A program made the position numbers and the translations under genes. A DNA stretch of 64,000 nt from Mycobacterium sp. E2733 (GTDB lineage: Bacteria; Actinomycetota; Actinomycetes; Mycobacteriales; Mycobacteriaceae), in the NCBI RefSeq assembly GCF_001667585.1, contig NZ_LZJZ01000027.1, forward strand, positions 178,546 through 242,545, read 5' to 3'. This document shows, in pieces, positions 11,103 to 21,153 of the stretch (position 1 is its first letter; each line of letters opens with the position of its first letter). The notes beneath the pieces are model-generated. The model did no database searches. It saw only the letters and a list, made by a program, of their open reading frames with translations, and was not told where the DNA came from.

Positions 11103-14100
11103 CTAGTGGGGCTTGGCCAGCGGAAATGGCAGGGTTTCGCGGATGCTGCGGCCGGTTATGAGCATGACGAGCCGATCGATGCCCATGCCGAGCCCGCCGG
11201 TGGGCGGCATCGCGTACTCCATGGCTTGCAGGAAGTCCTCGTCGAGCTCCATCGCCTCGGGGTCGCCGCCGGCGGCCAGCAGCGACTGCTCCTGCAGGCG
11301 GCGGCGCTGCTCCACCGGGTCGGTGAGCTCGCTGTACGCGGTCCCCAACTCGACCCCCCAGGCCACCAGGTCCCACCGCTCGGCGACGCCGCGCCGGCTG
11401 CGGTGCGGTCGGGTCAACGGCGAGACGGAGGTCGGAAAGTCGATGTAGAAGGTCGGTCGCTCGGTCCGGTTCTCGACCAGGTGCTCGTAGAGCTCCAGCA
11501 CCACGGCGCCGGCGTCCCACTGCGCCCGATACGGAATGTGGGCGGCATCGGAGAGTTTGCGCAAAACGGACAGGGGCGTGTCGGGGTCGATGCGTTCCCC
11601 GAGCGCCTCGGACACCGCGTCGTGCACGGTCTTCACCGGCCAGTTCCCGGAGATGTCGACCGGTTGCAGGCGGCCGTCGGCGCCGGGGCGCAGCACCGTC
11701 TGCTCGCCGTTGGCGGCCTGTGCGGCGTTTTGGATGAGCTCCCGGCTACCGTCGATCCAGGCCGTGTAGTCGGCGTGCGCCTGGTAGGCCTCCAGCAGCG
11801 TGAACTCCGGGTTGTGGCTGAAGTCCACCCCCTCGTTGCGGAAGGCCCTGCCCAGCTCGAACACCCGCTCCACCCCGCCGACGCACAGCCGCTTCAGGTA
11901 CAGCTCCGGCGCGATGCGCAGGAAAAGGTCCATGTCGTACGTATTGATGTGGGTGACGAACGGCCGGGCGGTGGCTCCGCCGTGGATTTGCTGCAGGATC
12001 GGCGTCTCGACCTCGATGAAACCCTTGGCGAACAAGGTTTCCCGCACCGAGCGCAGGACGCTGCTGCGCGCCGTGACCAGCTCGCGCGATTCGGGATTGA
12101 CCGCCAGGTCGACGTAGCGGGTCCGTACCCGCGCCTCCGGGTCGGTCAGCCCCTTCCACTTGTTCGGCAGCGGCCGCAGGCACTTACCGATCATCCGCCA
12201 GTCGCGCACGATCAACGAGCGGGTTCCGTTCTTGGAAAAGCCCATGTGCCCGGTCATCTCGACGAGGTCCCCGAGGTCGATGGCCGCGGTGAAGTCCGCG
12301 GTGCGGCCGCGCTCCAGGCGTGAATTGTCCAGCAGCACCTGCAATTCGCCCGACCAGTCCCGCAGCTGGGCGAACAGCACCCCGCCGTAGTCCCGGATCC
12401 GCAATATCCGGCCGGCGACGGAGACGGTTTCCTGATCGTCGGCGTCCAGCACCCGGGAAACGGTGTGGCTGGGCGGGATTCCCACCGGATAGGCGTCAAT
12501 GCCGTTGCGCCGCAGTACCTTCAGTTTCGCCAGGCGCACCCGCACCTGCTCGGGCAGGCGGGCTCTCGACTCTTCGAGTTCCGCGTCGTCGCGTCGTTGC
12601 TGCAACTCGCTGACGTCGGGCGCCGAGCCGTCGTGATGCAGCAGGCCCGACTCCGCCAGTCTGGGAGGCACGGCGGGGTGATGGCCGGTGTGCATCCTCT
12701 CGCGGCGGGTGAACGGCAAGACCAGGAAGCCCTCCGCGATCACCGAGGCGACGCCGACCCGCGGGATCAGGCGCGCGTCCTCGTAGCAGGCGTAGCGCGG
12801 AACCCATTCCGGTTGGTACTTCATGTTCGAGCGGTACAGCGTCTCCAGCTGCCACCACCGCGAGAAGAACAGGAGCAGCCCCCGCCACAACCGGGCGACC
12901 GGGCCTGCGCCGAGTTGCGCGCCCTGTTCGAACGCCGAGCGGAACATCGCGAAGTTCAACGAAATGCGGCTGATGCCAAGGGTTTCGGCGGTCAGCGCGA
13001 GCTCGCTGACCATGAGCTCGATGGTGCCGTTGGGGGATCCCGGCGAGCGGCGCATCAAGTCCAGGGAGACCCCGGTGGTTCCCCACGGGACCAGCGACAG
13101 CATCGCGACGACGGCGCCGTCGCGGTCCATCGCCTCGACCAGCAGGCAATCCCCATCGGCCGGATCGCCCAGCCGGCCCAGCGCCATGGAAAAGCCGCGC
13201 TCGGTCTGGGTGTCGCGCCAGGCGTCGGCGCGGGTGATGGTCTGAGCCATCTCCTCCGCCGAGATGTCGCGGTGCCGGCGGATGCGCACGGTCAGCCCGG
13301 CCCGGCGGGCCCGGGTCACGGCCTGGCGCACCCCGCGCATGTCGGGACCGGACAGCCGGAAATCGGCGGTCCGCAGGATCGCCTCGTCGCCCAACTCGAG
13401 CGCGTTCAGCCCGGCTTCCCGATAGACGCGCGCGCCCTGCGTGCTGGCGCCCATCACCCCCGGCGCCCAGCCGTAGGTCTGGCACAGCCCCAGCCAGGCA
13501 TCGATGGCCTGCGGCCACGCCCGCGGGTCGCCGATCGGGTCACCGCTGGCCAGGCAGACGCCGACCTCGACGCGGTAAGTGATGGCGGCGCGGCCGCTCT
13601 GCGCGAACACCACCGACTTGTCGCGGCGGGTCGCGAAGTATCCGAGCGAGTCGTGCTTGCCGTATAGCTCGAGGAGCCCGCGGATGGCCGACTCGTCCTC
13701 ACCCGTGAGCGCGTTCTCGGCGCGCTGCGATTGGAAGAGCACGATCGTCGCCAGGATCAGCGCCAGCGCTCCGAACAGGCCGAAGATCGCGTTGAGGAAC
13801 ACGTGCGGCTTGCCGGTGAACAGGTCCGGATCGGCCAGGGCGAATCCGACCACCCGGTTGGCCACGTAGGGCAGGCGGTCCTGGCGCGCCAGCGTTCCGG
13901 GCCACAACTCCACCAGGCCCCACGAGATCAGGATCCCGACCACATCCCCGGCGACCAGCACCGCGGCGGCTTTGACCAGCGCGCCTTTGCGGACCTTGGC
14001 CCAGAACTCCCGGTACGCCAGCACCAACAACACGATCGCGATGATGTGCACCGCGAACCCGAGGTTCTCGCCGAAGGTCTCGGCCGCGGTGTTGTCGCCC

Positions 14101-14438
14101 GCGGCCATGTCGGCGACGTTCAAGCCGGCGGCAAGGATCATCTGGCCGAGCAACACCAGCCAGGCGATCCGTTTTCGCGCGGTCAGTGCCGCGGCCAGCA
14201 AGGCGAGCACGAACGACCACGCGATGCTGGTGTCGGGGAAGTTGAACAGATAGCTGTTGATGAACTCGCGGGGGACCTTGATCAGCCACCGAAGCGCGGG
14301 GGACACGCTGGCCAGCAACGAAACCGTGGCGATGACGCCCACGATCCACCCGGCCGCCGCCGGTACCCAGCGATACCGGGATTGCGACCGACCGCGAGGT
14401 CCCGAACGGGGCCCCGAACGAGATGAAGCGAGTGTCAC
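11103..14438 (-). CDS. lysX: Fused lysyl-phosphatidylglycerol synthase / lysyl-tRNA synthetase LysX
   Basis: A large bifunctional protein that makes lysyl-tRNA and transfers the lysine to phosphatidylglycerol, giving resistance to cationic peptides. From the GTG at 14438 it has 1111 residues: six or so membrane helices (about 20-230), an MprF-type DUF2156 aminoacyl-lipid synthase domain (about 240-600, including [20 protein letters not shown]), an OB-fold anticodon-binding domain (about 620-730), and a class II LysRS core with [18 protein letters not shown] and, near the end, [16 protein letters not shown] (motif 3). The frame stays open to 14669, but upstream residues look unlike the family. 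The tuberculosis protein is annotated longer (1172 residues, from memory), so the start is the weak point. Confidence 0.9.
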   Translation of the reverse strand: MTLASSRSGPRSGPRGRSQSRYRWVPAAAGWIVGVIATVSLLASVSPALRWLIKVPREFINSYLFNFPDTSIAWSFVLALLAAALTARKRIAWLVLLGQMILAAGLNVADMAAGDNTAAETFGENLGFAVHIIAIVLLVLAYREFWAKVRKGALVKAAAVLVAGDVVGILISWGLVELWPGTLARQDRLPYVANRVVGFALADPDLFTGKPHVFLNAIFGLFGALALILATIVLFQSQRAENALTGEDESAIRGLLELYGKHDSLGYFATRRDKSVVFAQSGRAAITYRVEVGVCLASGDPIGDPRAWPQAIDAWLGLCQTYGWAPGVMGASTQGARVYREAGLNALELGDEAILRTADFRLSGPDMRGVRQAVTRARRAGLTVRIRRHRDISAEEMAQTITRADAWRDTQTERGFSMALGRLGDPADGDCLLVEAMDRDGAVVAMLSLVPWGTTGVSLDLMRRSPGSPNGTIELMVSELALTAETLGISRISLNFAMFRSAFEQGAQLGAGPVARLWRGLLLFFSRWWQLETLYRSNMKYQPEWVPRYACYEDARLIPRVGVASVIAEGFLVLPFTRRERMHTGHHPAVPPRLAESGLLHHDGSAPDVSELQQRRDDAELEESRARLPEQVRVRLAKLKVLRRNGIDAYPVGIPPSHTVSRVLDADDQETVSVAGRILRIRDYGGVLFAQLRDWSGELQVLLDNSRLERGRTADFTAAIDLGDLVEMTGHMGFSKNGTRSLIVRDWRMIGKCLRPLPNKWKGLTDPEARVRTRYVDLAVNPESRELVTARSSVLRSVRETLFAKGFIEVETPILQQIHGGATARPFVTHINTYDMDLFLRIAPELYLKRLCVGGVERVFELGRAFRNEGVDFSHNPEFTLLEAYQAHADYTAWIDGSRELIQNAAQAANGEQTVLRPGADGRLQPVDISGNWPVKTVHDAVSEALGERIDPDTPLSVLRKLSDAAHIPYRAQWDAGAVVLELYEHLVENRTERPTFYIDFPTSVSPLTRPHRSRRGVAERWDLVAWGVELGTAYSELTDPVEQRRRLQEQSLLAAGGDPEAMELDEDFLQAMEYAMPPTGGLGMGIDRLVMLITGRSIRETLPFPLAKPH

Positions 14439-14582
14439 AGACCGCGAGGATATGCCCTCAGTCCGTGAAAAGCTTGGCGAAGCGCTAAGAGTGGCCAGCA
14501 CTAATTGGTCCGGTCGCTCGGGCGTGCTCGTGCGCGCCGGACGGGGTCGGGGGCGAAGTGCAAAAAGCCGCCCCGTGGCTGC

Positions 14583-14588
14583 TAAACT
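14583..14588 (+). promoter_or_regulatory. Candidate -10 element of the infC operon
   Basis: TAAACT at 14583-14588 fits the mycobacterial SigA -10 pattern TANNNT; the region about 17 bp upstream (GTGCAA, 14558-14563) is a poor but possible -35. Initiation near 14595 would give a leader of about 280 nt before infC, which would contain the hairpins described separately. Confidence 0.35.
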
Positions 14589-14686
14589 GGCGTCCGCGAC
14601 CATCCCGGCGAAGGCCAGGAACAGTAAGTGGAGTCCCACTCCCACCGCGCGCCACGAGGTTTTCTTCAAGGCTCGGCGGTCCGGTC

Positions 14687-14876
14687 ACAGACATCGCGCA
14701 TGTCTGTTCCGCGGGCAACGCGGGCGGCTTGACCAGTTGCAAGCCGTGATCGGTCGGCATTGGGCCCTGCTATTGCAGGGCTTTTCTGCTGGTGGTGTGG
14801 TGTTTCCGCCGCTGACTCCCGACCCAGGCCCTGGCCGTGAGCGCACGATATCTATCAGCCCAACAAGGGAGGCCCC
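14687..14876 (+). promoter_or_regulatory. Structured 5' leader of infC-rpmI-rplT
   Basis: The 438 bp between lysX and infC hold no gene on the plus strand but a series of hairpins just ahead of infC. They are ACAGACAT/ATGTCTGT (14687-14694 with 14700-14707, loop CGCGC), CGGCTT/AAGCCG (14725-14730 with 14741-14746), and the terminator-like hairpin at 14764-14781. In other bacteria this operon is controlled by ribosomal protein L20 or IF3 binding to its leader, so an attenuating leader is plausible. The ligand is unknown. Confidence 0.5.
14764..14785 (+). terminator. Intrinsic terminator (attenuator) inside the infC leader
   Basis: GCCCTGC (14764-14770), loop TATT, GCAGGGC (14775-14781), then TTTTCT. 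The perfect 7-bp GC-rich stem with a T-tract is an unusually good Rho-independent terminator for a mycobacterium. It lies 92 bases before the infC start and reads toward it, so it probably stops transcription prematurely, as an attenuator would, unless an alternative fold forms. It is too far from lysX, which is transcribed the other way, to serve that gene. Confidence 0.6.
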
Positions 14877-15482
<606 letters not shown>

Positions 15483-15523
15483 CCTGAGACCACATAGCGA
15501 GCACTTCGAGAATTAGAGGAAAC

Positions 15524-15718
15524 ATGCCCAAGGCCAAGACCCACAGCGGGGCTTCGAAGCGGTTCCGGCGCACCGGAACCGGCAAGATCCTTCGCCAGAA
15601 AGCCAACCGTCGGCACCTGTTCGAGCACAAGCCCTCCACCCGGACCCGGCGGCTGGAAGGCCGCACCACCGTGGCGGCCAACGACACCAGGCGGGTCAAC
15701 AAGCTGCTGAACGGCTGA
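15524..15718 (+). CDS. rpmI: 50S ribosomal protein L35
   Basis: A 64-residue basic protein with the L35 pattern [21 protein letters not shown] and [14 protein letters not shown]. It is a late-binding 23S rRNA protein of the large subunit. A GAGGAAA ribosome site lies just before the ATG. It is 41 bp downstream of infC and 88 bp upstream of rplT, the conserved bacterial order, so it is read from the same leader-controlled transcript. Confidence 0.97.
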   Translation: MPKAKTHSGASKRFRRTGTGKILRQKANRRHLFEHKPSTRTRRLEGRTTVAANDTRRVNKLLNG

Positions 15719-15806
15719 CCTTCAACAAGCCGAGCGTCGGCGCCAGTCGCCGCCGGCACCCGAACCAATTACTTTTCAAGTTACTTTCAGGAGAGCAGGA
15801 ACCCCC

Positions 15807-16202
15807 ATGGCACGCGTGAAGCGGGCGGTCAACGCCCACAAGAAGAGGCGCAGCATTCTCAAGGCCTCCAAGGGGTATCGCGGCCAGCGCTCGCGGCTCT
15901 ACCGCAAAGCCAAAGAGCAGCAGCTGCATTCGCTGAATTACGCCTACCGCGATCGCCGCGCGCGCAAGGGCGAGTTCCGGAAACTGTGGATCTCGCGGAT
16001 CAACGCGGCGGCGCGCGCCAACGACATCACCTACAACCGGCTGATCCAGGGTTTGAAGGCCGCCGGCGTCGAAGTCGACCGCAAGAACCTCGCCGACATC
16101 GCGATCACCGATCCCGCGGCGTTCACCGCGCTGGTCGACGTCGCCCGGGCCGCGCTGCCCGAGGACGTCAACGCGCGTTCGGATTCCGGAGAGGCCGCCT
16201 AA
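15807..16202 (+). CDS. rplT: 50S ribosomal protein L20
   Basis: A 131-residue protein with the typical start [16 protein letters not shown] and the [14 protein letters not shown] region that binds 23S rRNA; the globular half includes [22 protein letters not shown]20 is needed early in 50S assembly and in several bacteria represses its own operon by binding the leader RNA. The purine-rich AGGAGAGCAGGAAC precedes the ATG. It is followed within 13 bp by an RNA methyltransferase gene, suggesting transcriptional continuity. Confidence 0.97.
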   Translation: MARVKRAVNAHKKRRSILKASKGYRGQRSRLYRKAKEQQLHSLNYAYRDRRARKGEFRKLWISRINAAARANDITYNRLIQGLKAAGVEVDRKNLADIAITDPAAFTALVDVARAALPEDVNARSDSGEAA

Positions 16203-16215
16203 ACCGGCATTGCAG

Positions 16216-17007
16216 GTGCTGACCGAACGTTCGGCCCGGGTCGCCGCGGCGGTCAAACTGCATCGCCACGTCGGCCGACGGCGGGCGGGGCGATTCCTGG
16301 CCGAGGGCTCCAACCTGGTCGAGGCGGCGGCAGCCCGGGGCCTGGTCCGCGACGTCTTCGTCACCCAAGCAGCGTCGCAGCGGTATGCGGCTTTGCTTGC
16401 CGCGCAGCATTGTCCGGTCCATGTGGTCAGCGAGCGGGCCGCGAAGGCGCTGTCCGACACCGTCACCCCTGCCGGATTGATCGCCGTCTGCGAGGTGCCT
16501 GCGACCGGCCTGGCGGACGTGCTGGCCGGTTCGCCCCGGCTGATCGCGGTCGCCGTCGAGATCAGCGAGCCGGGCAACGCCGGCACGGTGATTCGCATCG
16601 CCGACGCGATGGGCGCACAGGGCGTGATCCTCGGCGGGCACAGCGTCGACCCGTACAACGGCAAGTGTCTGCGCGCCTCGACCGGCAGCATCTTCTCGAT
16701 CCCGGTGGCCGCCGCGCCCGATGCGGCCGCCGCACTGGGCGCCGTGCGCGCCGCGGGGCTGCAGGTGCTGGCGACGACCGTGGACGGCGAAACGCGCCTC
16801 GACGAGGCCGCGGCCCTGCTCGGCCGGCCGACGGCGTGGCTGTTCGGGCCCGAATCACAGGGCTTGCCAACCGAACTCGCGGCGGCGGCCGATCACCGCA
16901 TGCGCATCCCGATGTCCGGCGGCGCCGAGAGCCTGAACGTGGCCTCCGCCGCGGCCATCTGCCTCTACCAGAGCGCGCAGGCGCTGGGCATGTTCAAGCG
17001 GCCCTGA
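16216..17007 (+). CDS. SpoU/TrmH-family 2'-O-ribose RNA methyltransferase (Rv1644-like)
   Basis: A 263-residue SPOUT enzyme. It has an N-terminal substrate-binding domain (about 5-90, with RRRAGRFLAEGSNLV) and a C-terminal knotted SAM-binding domain. The domain shows the family motifs EISEPGNAGTVIRIADAMGA (motif 1), WLFGPESQGLP (motif 2) and RIPMSGGAESLNVASAAAICLY (motif 3). It methylates a ribose in rRNA or tRNA; the target site is not known. GTG 16216 is chosen because it gives the family-like start (LTERSARV). TTG 16210 is also possible, and neither has a good ribosome site. It lies 13 bp after rplT, and its end overlaps the facing oxygenase gene by 14 bp. Older annotation calls such genes tsnR after thiostrepton-resistance enzymes, but resistance is not implied. 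Confidence 0.88.
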   Translation: MLTERSARVAAAVKLHRHVGRRRAGRFLAEGSNLVEAAAARGLVRDVFVTQAASQRYAALLAAQHCPVHVVSERAAKALSDTVTPAGLIAVCEVPATGLADVLAGSPRLIAVAVEISEPGNAGTVIRIADAMGAQGVILGGHSVDPYNGKCLRASTGSIFSIPVAAAPDAAAALGAVRAAGLQVLATTVDGETRLDEAAALLGRPTAWLFGPESQGLPTELAAAADHRMRIPMSGGAESLNVASAAAICLYQSAQALGMFKRP

Positions 17008-18049
17008 CGCGCCCCCGGGCGGGCCGCAGGCCCGCCAGCGACAGCGTCCCGTGCACCAGCGAGCCGGCGCGCTCCATCAGGGCCTTCGCGGGGTCGAGCG
17101 GCGAGCGCGGGGCGAGGCGGGAACGGGGGGGAAAATAATGCATCGGCAGCCCGCGGCGGTCGCGCGGCGGCGCCATGAACGGCGGAGCCTCCACCAACGG
17201 CGCGTTGCCGGGCAGCCGCCCCTCGGCTCGGCGGTATGCGGCCAGCGCACGGGGATGCAGCCGAATCTCGTCGGGAACCGCCAGGAAGGCCAGTTCCACG
17301 AGCTTGCCGAACAGGCGCAGCAGCACCTCGTCGCCGGGCGTCCAGCGCATGCCCGCCTTCTCCCGAACCGCGGGCTCGAACAGGCCCGCCGCGATCCAGC
17401 GCTGCCCGGCGACCAGCGGCTTGAACATCTGGTCCCAGATCGGCGTCGGCATCAGCACGAACTTGGGCTTGGGAATTCGAATTTGGAAGATGTCCAGCGT
17501 CGCCTGGTTGATTTCCAATTCCTCGCGGCAGACCCGATCCCAGTACTCGCAGAACTCCTCCCAGGAGGTGGGCACCGGCCGCATGCTCATCCCGTACATC
17601 CGGTACCACCGCACGTGCTCGTCGAACAGCTGCCGCTTCTCGGCCTCCGTCAAACCCCCGCAGAAGTACTCGGCCACCTTGATCACCAGCATGAAGAAGG
17701 TGGCGTGGGCCCAGTAGAACGTTTCCGGGTTCAGCGCGTGATACCGCCGGCCGGACGCGTCGACGCCCTTGATGGTGTGGTGGTAGCTCGTGATCTGCCG
17801 CCCGGTCTGGGCCGCGCGGTCGCCGTCGTAGACGACGCCCATGATCGGGTACACCGAGCGGGCCACCCGCTGCAGGGGCTCGCGCAGCAGGATCGAATGT
17901 TCCTCGACGCCCGCGCCCAGCTCCGGATACATGTTCTGGATCGCGCCGATCCAGACGCCCATCATTCCCGTGCGTAGGTCGCCGAAGTACTTCCAGGTCA
18001 GAGAATCGGGTCCGAGCGGATCGTCGGATCGCGTTGGAATGGCAGTCAT
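16994..18049 (-). CDS. MpaB-type oxygenase, DUF2236 (Rv1645c-like)
   Basis: A 351-residue protein of the DUF2236 family, which includes the fungal MpaB oxygenase and bacterial latex-clearing protein-like haem oxygenases. Family features seen are the first-quarter arginine/histidine stretch (LREPLQRVARS, YHHTIKGVDASGRRYHALNPETFYWAHATFF, with candidate haem/metal-ligand histidines), MRPVPTSWEEFCEYW and a helical C-terminal half. The substrate is unknown; oxidative cleavage of a lipid or terpenoid would fit the family. AGGAGG 8-9 bases before the ATG fixes the start. The promoter probably carries the palindrome at 18078-18093. It is divergent from the cyclase gene and overlaps the methyltransferase gene tail to tail. 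Confidence 0.8.
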   Translation of the reverse strand: MTAIPTRSDDPLGPDSLTWKYFGDLRTGMMGVWIGAIQNMYPELGAGVEEHSILLREPLQRVARSVYPIMGVVYDGDRAAQTGRQITSYHHTIKGVDASGRRYHALNPETFYWAHATFFMLVIKVAEYFCGGLTEAEKRQLFDEHVRWYRMYGMSMRPVPTSWEEFCEYWDRVCREELEINQATLDIFQIRIPKPKFVLMPTPIWDQMFKPLVAGQRWIAAGLFEPAVREKAGMRWTPGDEVLLRLFGKLVELAFLAVPDEIRLHPRALAAYRRAEGRLPGNAPLVEAPPFMAPPRDRRGLPMHYFPPRSRLAPRSPLDPAKALMERAGSLVHGTLSLAGLRPARGRVRAA

Positions 18050-18077
18050 CTCGGCCTCCTCGGCTCACGATAACTTT

Positions 18078-18093
18078 GACAACGCGCGTTGTC
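18078..18093 (-). promoter_or_regulatory. Perfect 16-bp palindrome, likely operator of the DUF2236 gene
   Basis: GACAACGCGCGTTGTC is perfectly self-complementary. Read on the minus strand it sits between a possible -35 (TAGACA) and -10 (TTATCG), 29 bp before the start codon of the DUF2236 gene. Size, symmetry and position are those of a TetR-family operator. No TetR gene is adjacent in this window, so the repressor would be encoded elsewhere. The divergent cyclase start is about 150 bp away. Confidence 0.5.
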
Positions 18094-18241
18094 TACGATT
18101 TCGGCCGTTGCGCGCCGGCGGGTGTTATGGGGCGTCCACAGCGGTGTGGCGTCGCCGTGATCAGGCGATACGTTGCGAGCTGCGACACAAACGGTGGGGG
18201 CTTCATTGCCCGCCTCCGGCGGAACCAAATAACCTGGCCAG

Positions 18242-19165
18242 GTGGAACTCGCGCGTCGCGACTCGGATTCGGGCGGGCCCGAAGAATCGACGGTGACGTC
18301 ATCCGATCCGCCACCGCGTTCCCCGGTCTCGGCGCACGGCGCCTCGCAGTGGTTGCACAGCCGGAATCACAGCCCCGCCGCGGTGGCGTTCATCCGCCGG
18401 GCCCGACGTCTGCTACCCGGCGATCCCGAGTTCGGCGACCCGCTGTCCACGGCCGGCGACGGTGGGCCGCGCGCCGCGGCGCGTGCCGCCGACCGGCTGC
18501 TGGGGGATCGCGACGCGGTGTCGCGCGAAGTCAGCCTCGGGGTGTTGCAGGTGTGGCAGGCGCTGACCGAGTCGGTCGCCCGCCGTCCCGCGAATCCCGA
18601 GGTGACGCTGGTGTTCACCGACCTGGTCGGCTTCTCGTCGTGGTCCCTGCAGGCCGGCGACGACGCGGCGCTCACCCTGCTGCGACAGGTGGCGCGCGCG
18701 GTCGAGCCGCCGCTGCTCGACGCCGGTGGCCACATCGTCAAACGGATGGGCGACGGCCTGATGGCCGTCTTCGGCGATCCCACGGTCGCGGTGCGGGCCG
18801 TCCTGGCCGCCAAGGAGGCGCTGAAGTCGGTCGAGGTGGCGGGCTACACGCCGCGGATGCGGGTCGGCATCCACACCGGGCGGCCCCAGCGGTTGGCGGC
18901 GGACTGGCTGGGTGTCGACGTCAACATCGCCGCGCGGGTGATGGAACGGGCCACCAAAGGCGGGGTCATGGTGTCAGGTTCGACACTCGACCTGATCGCC
19001 CAGAGCGAACTGGACGCGATGGGCGTGGTCGCCAAACGTGCACGTAAACCGGTGTTTGCGGGAAAAAGCACCGGCGTCCCGGCGGACTTAGCGATATATC
19101 GTTTGAGGACTCATAGGGAGTTGACAGCGCCCGATCACACTTCCGAAACCGATTACCCGACATAA
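18242..19165 (+). CDS. Class III adenylate cyclase (Rv1647-like)
   Basis: A 307-residue soluble protein with a class III cyclase domain at about 118-285. The residues for catalysis are present: metal-binding Asp127 (VFTDLVG) and Asp171 (RMGDG), adenine-specifying Lys167 and Asp226, and the transition-state pair Asn228 and Arg232 (DVNIAARVMERA). It should therefore make cAMP from ATP as a homodimer. The N-terminal 110 residues form an unassigned, partly helical region. The start is GTG 18242; GTG 18293 is an alternative. Its stop overlaps the start of the rhomboid-like gene (TAATG), so the two are coupled. The corresponding tuberculosis gene, Rv1647, encodes a working adenylyl cyclase. Confidence 0.9.
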   Translation: MELARRDSDSGGPEESTVTSSDPPPRSPVSAHGASQWLHSRNHSPAAVAFIRRARRLLPGDPEFGDPLSTAGDGGPRAAARAADRLLGDRDAVSREVSLGVLQVWQALTESVARRPANPEVTLVFTDLVGFSSWSLQAGDDAALTLLRQVARAVEPPLLDAGGHIVKRMGDGLMAVFGDPTVAVRAVLAAKEALKSVEVAGYTPRMRVGIHTGRPQRLAADWLGVDVNIAARVMERATKGGVMVSGSTLDLIAQSELDAMGVVAKRARKPVFAGKSTGVPADLAIYRLRTHRELTAPDHTSETDYPT

Positions 19166-19980
19166 TGGATGCAATGTTTGGGGGCATCTTCACCCGGCTC
19201 GCCCGGGTCCAGTTCACGGTGGGGTACGTGGCGGTGCTGCTTGCCCTCAGCTGTGCCATCTTGCTGCTCGGCCCGCACGCGCATGACGTGCTCGTCGAGC
19301 GCGCCAGCACCAACCTGCACAACCTCGCCCACGGCCACGTCGGCACGTTGCTGGGCAGCGCGCTGGTCGTCGACGCCGGTCCGCTCTACTTCTGGCTGCC
19401 CTTCCTCACCTGCCTGCTCGCACTCGGCGAGCTGCACCTGCGCACGATCAGGCTGGTCGTGGCGTTCCTCGTCGGCCACATCGGCGCGACGCTGGTGGTG
19501 GCCGCCGCCCTCGCCGCGGCGGTCGAGTTCGGCTGGCTGCCCCTTTCGATCACCCGGGCCAGCGACGTCGGGATGAGCTACGGCGCCCTGGCGGTGCTCG
19601 GCGCGATGACGGCGGTGATTCCCCAACGCTGGCGGCCCGCCTGGGTCGGCTGGTGGGTGTCGGCCGGCATCGCCTCGGCAATCATCGGCGGTGATTTCAC
19701 CGACGCCGGGCACACCGTCGCCGTGGTCCTGGGCGTGCTGGTGTCCGCCCGGTTCCGCCAGCCCATCCATTGGACGCCGGTGCGCTCCCTGATGCTGGTG
19801 GCCTCGTCGGGTTTCGGCTTCCTGCTCCTGGCCCACCACTGGGGAACCATGGCCGCGGCGCCCGCGGTCGGGGTGCTGGGCGCGCTGGCCGCCCACAAGA
19901 TCGTGCAGTTCGTCACCGCGCGCGGCGAAGTGTTGGACGACGGCGCGCTGGCCGGTCCGCAGCCGGCTCCGGCGACCTAG
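19165..19980 (+). CDS. Rhomboid-like six-helix membrane protein (Rv1648-like)
   Basis: A 271-residue membrane protein with about six helices. The pattern fits the rhomboid fold: a first helix, a loop with ASTNLHNLAHGHVGTLLGSAL, a helix beginning VGMSYGALAVLG (Ser in a G-x-S context, about residue 136), and a late helix with His in DAGHTVAVVLG. These would be the serine and histidine of an intramembrane protease, but spacing and the histidine need structural checking. It could equally be a catalytically silent rhomboid-like protein. One base of overlap (TAATG) couples it to the adenylate cyclase gene. Substrate unknown. Confidence 0.6.
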   Translation: MDAMFGGIFTRLARVQFTVGYVAVLLALSCAILLLGPHAHDVLVERASTNLHNLAHGHVGTLLGSALVVDAGPLYFWLPFLTCLLALGELHLRTIRLVVAFLVGHIGATLVVAAALAAAVEFGWLPLSITRASDVGMSYGALAVLGAMTAVIPQRWRPAWVGWWVSAGIASAIIGGDFTDAGHTVAVVLGVLVSARFRQPIHWTPVRSLMLVASSGFGFLLLAHHWGTMAAAPAVGVLGALAAHKIVQFVTARGEVLDDGALAGPQPAPAT

Positions 19981-20044
19981 ACTTCCGCGGCTGCTCGGCC
20001 GCCCTTAGTCCGAAGCGCCCGCCGGACCGCGAGCACCGCATCAC

Positions 20045-21152
<1,108 letters not shown>

Positions 21153-21153
<1 letters not shown>

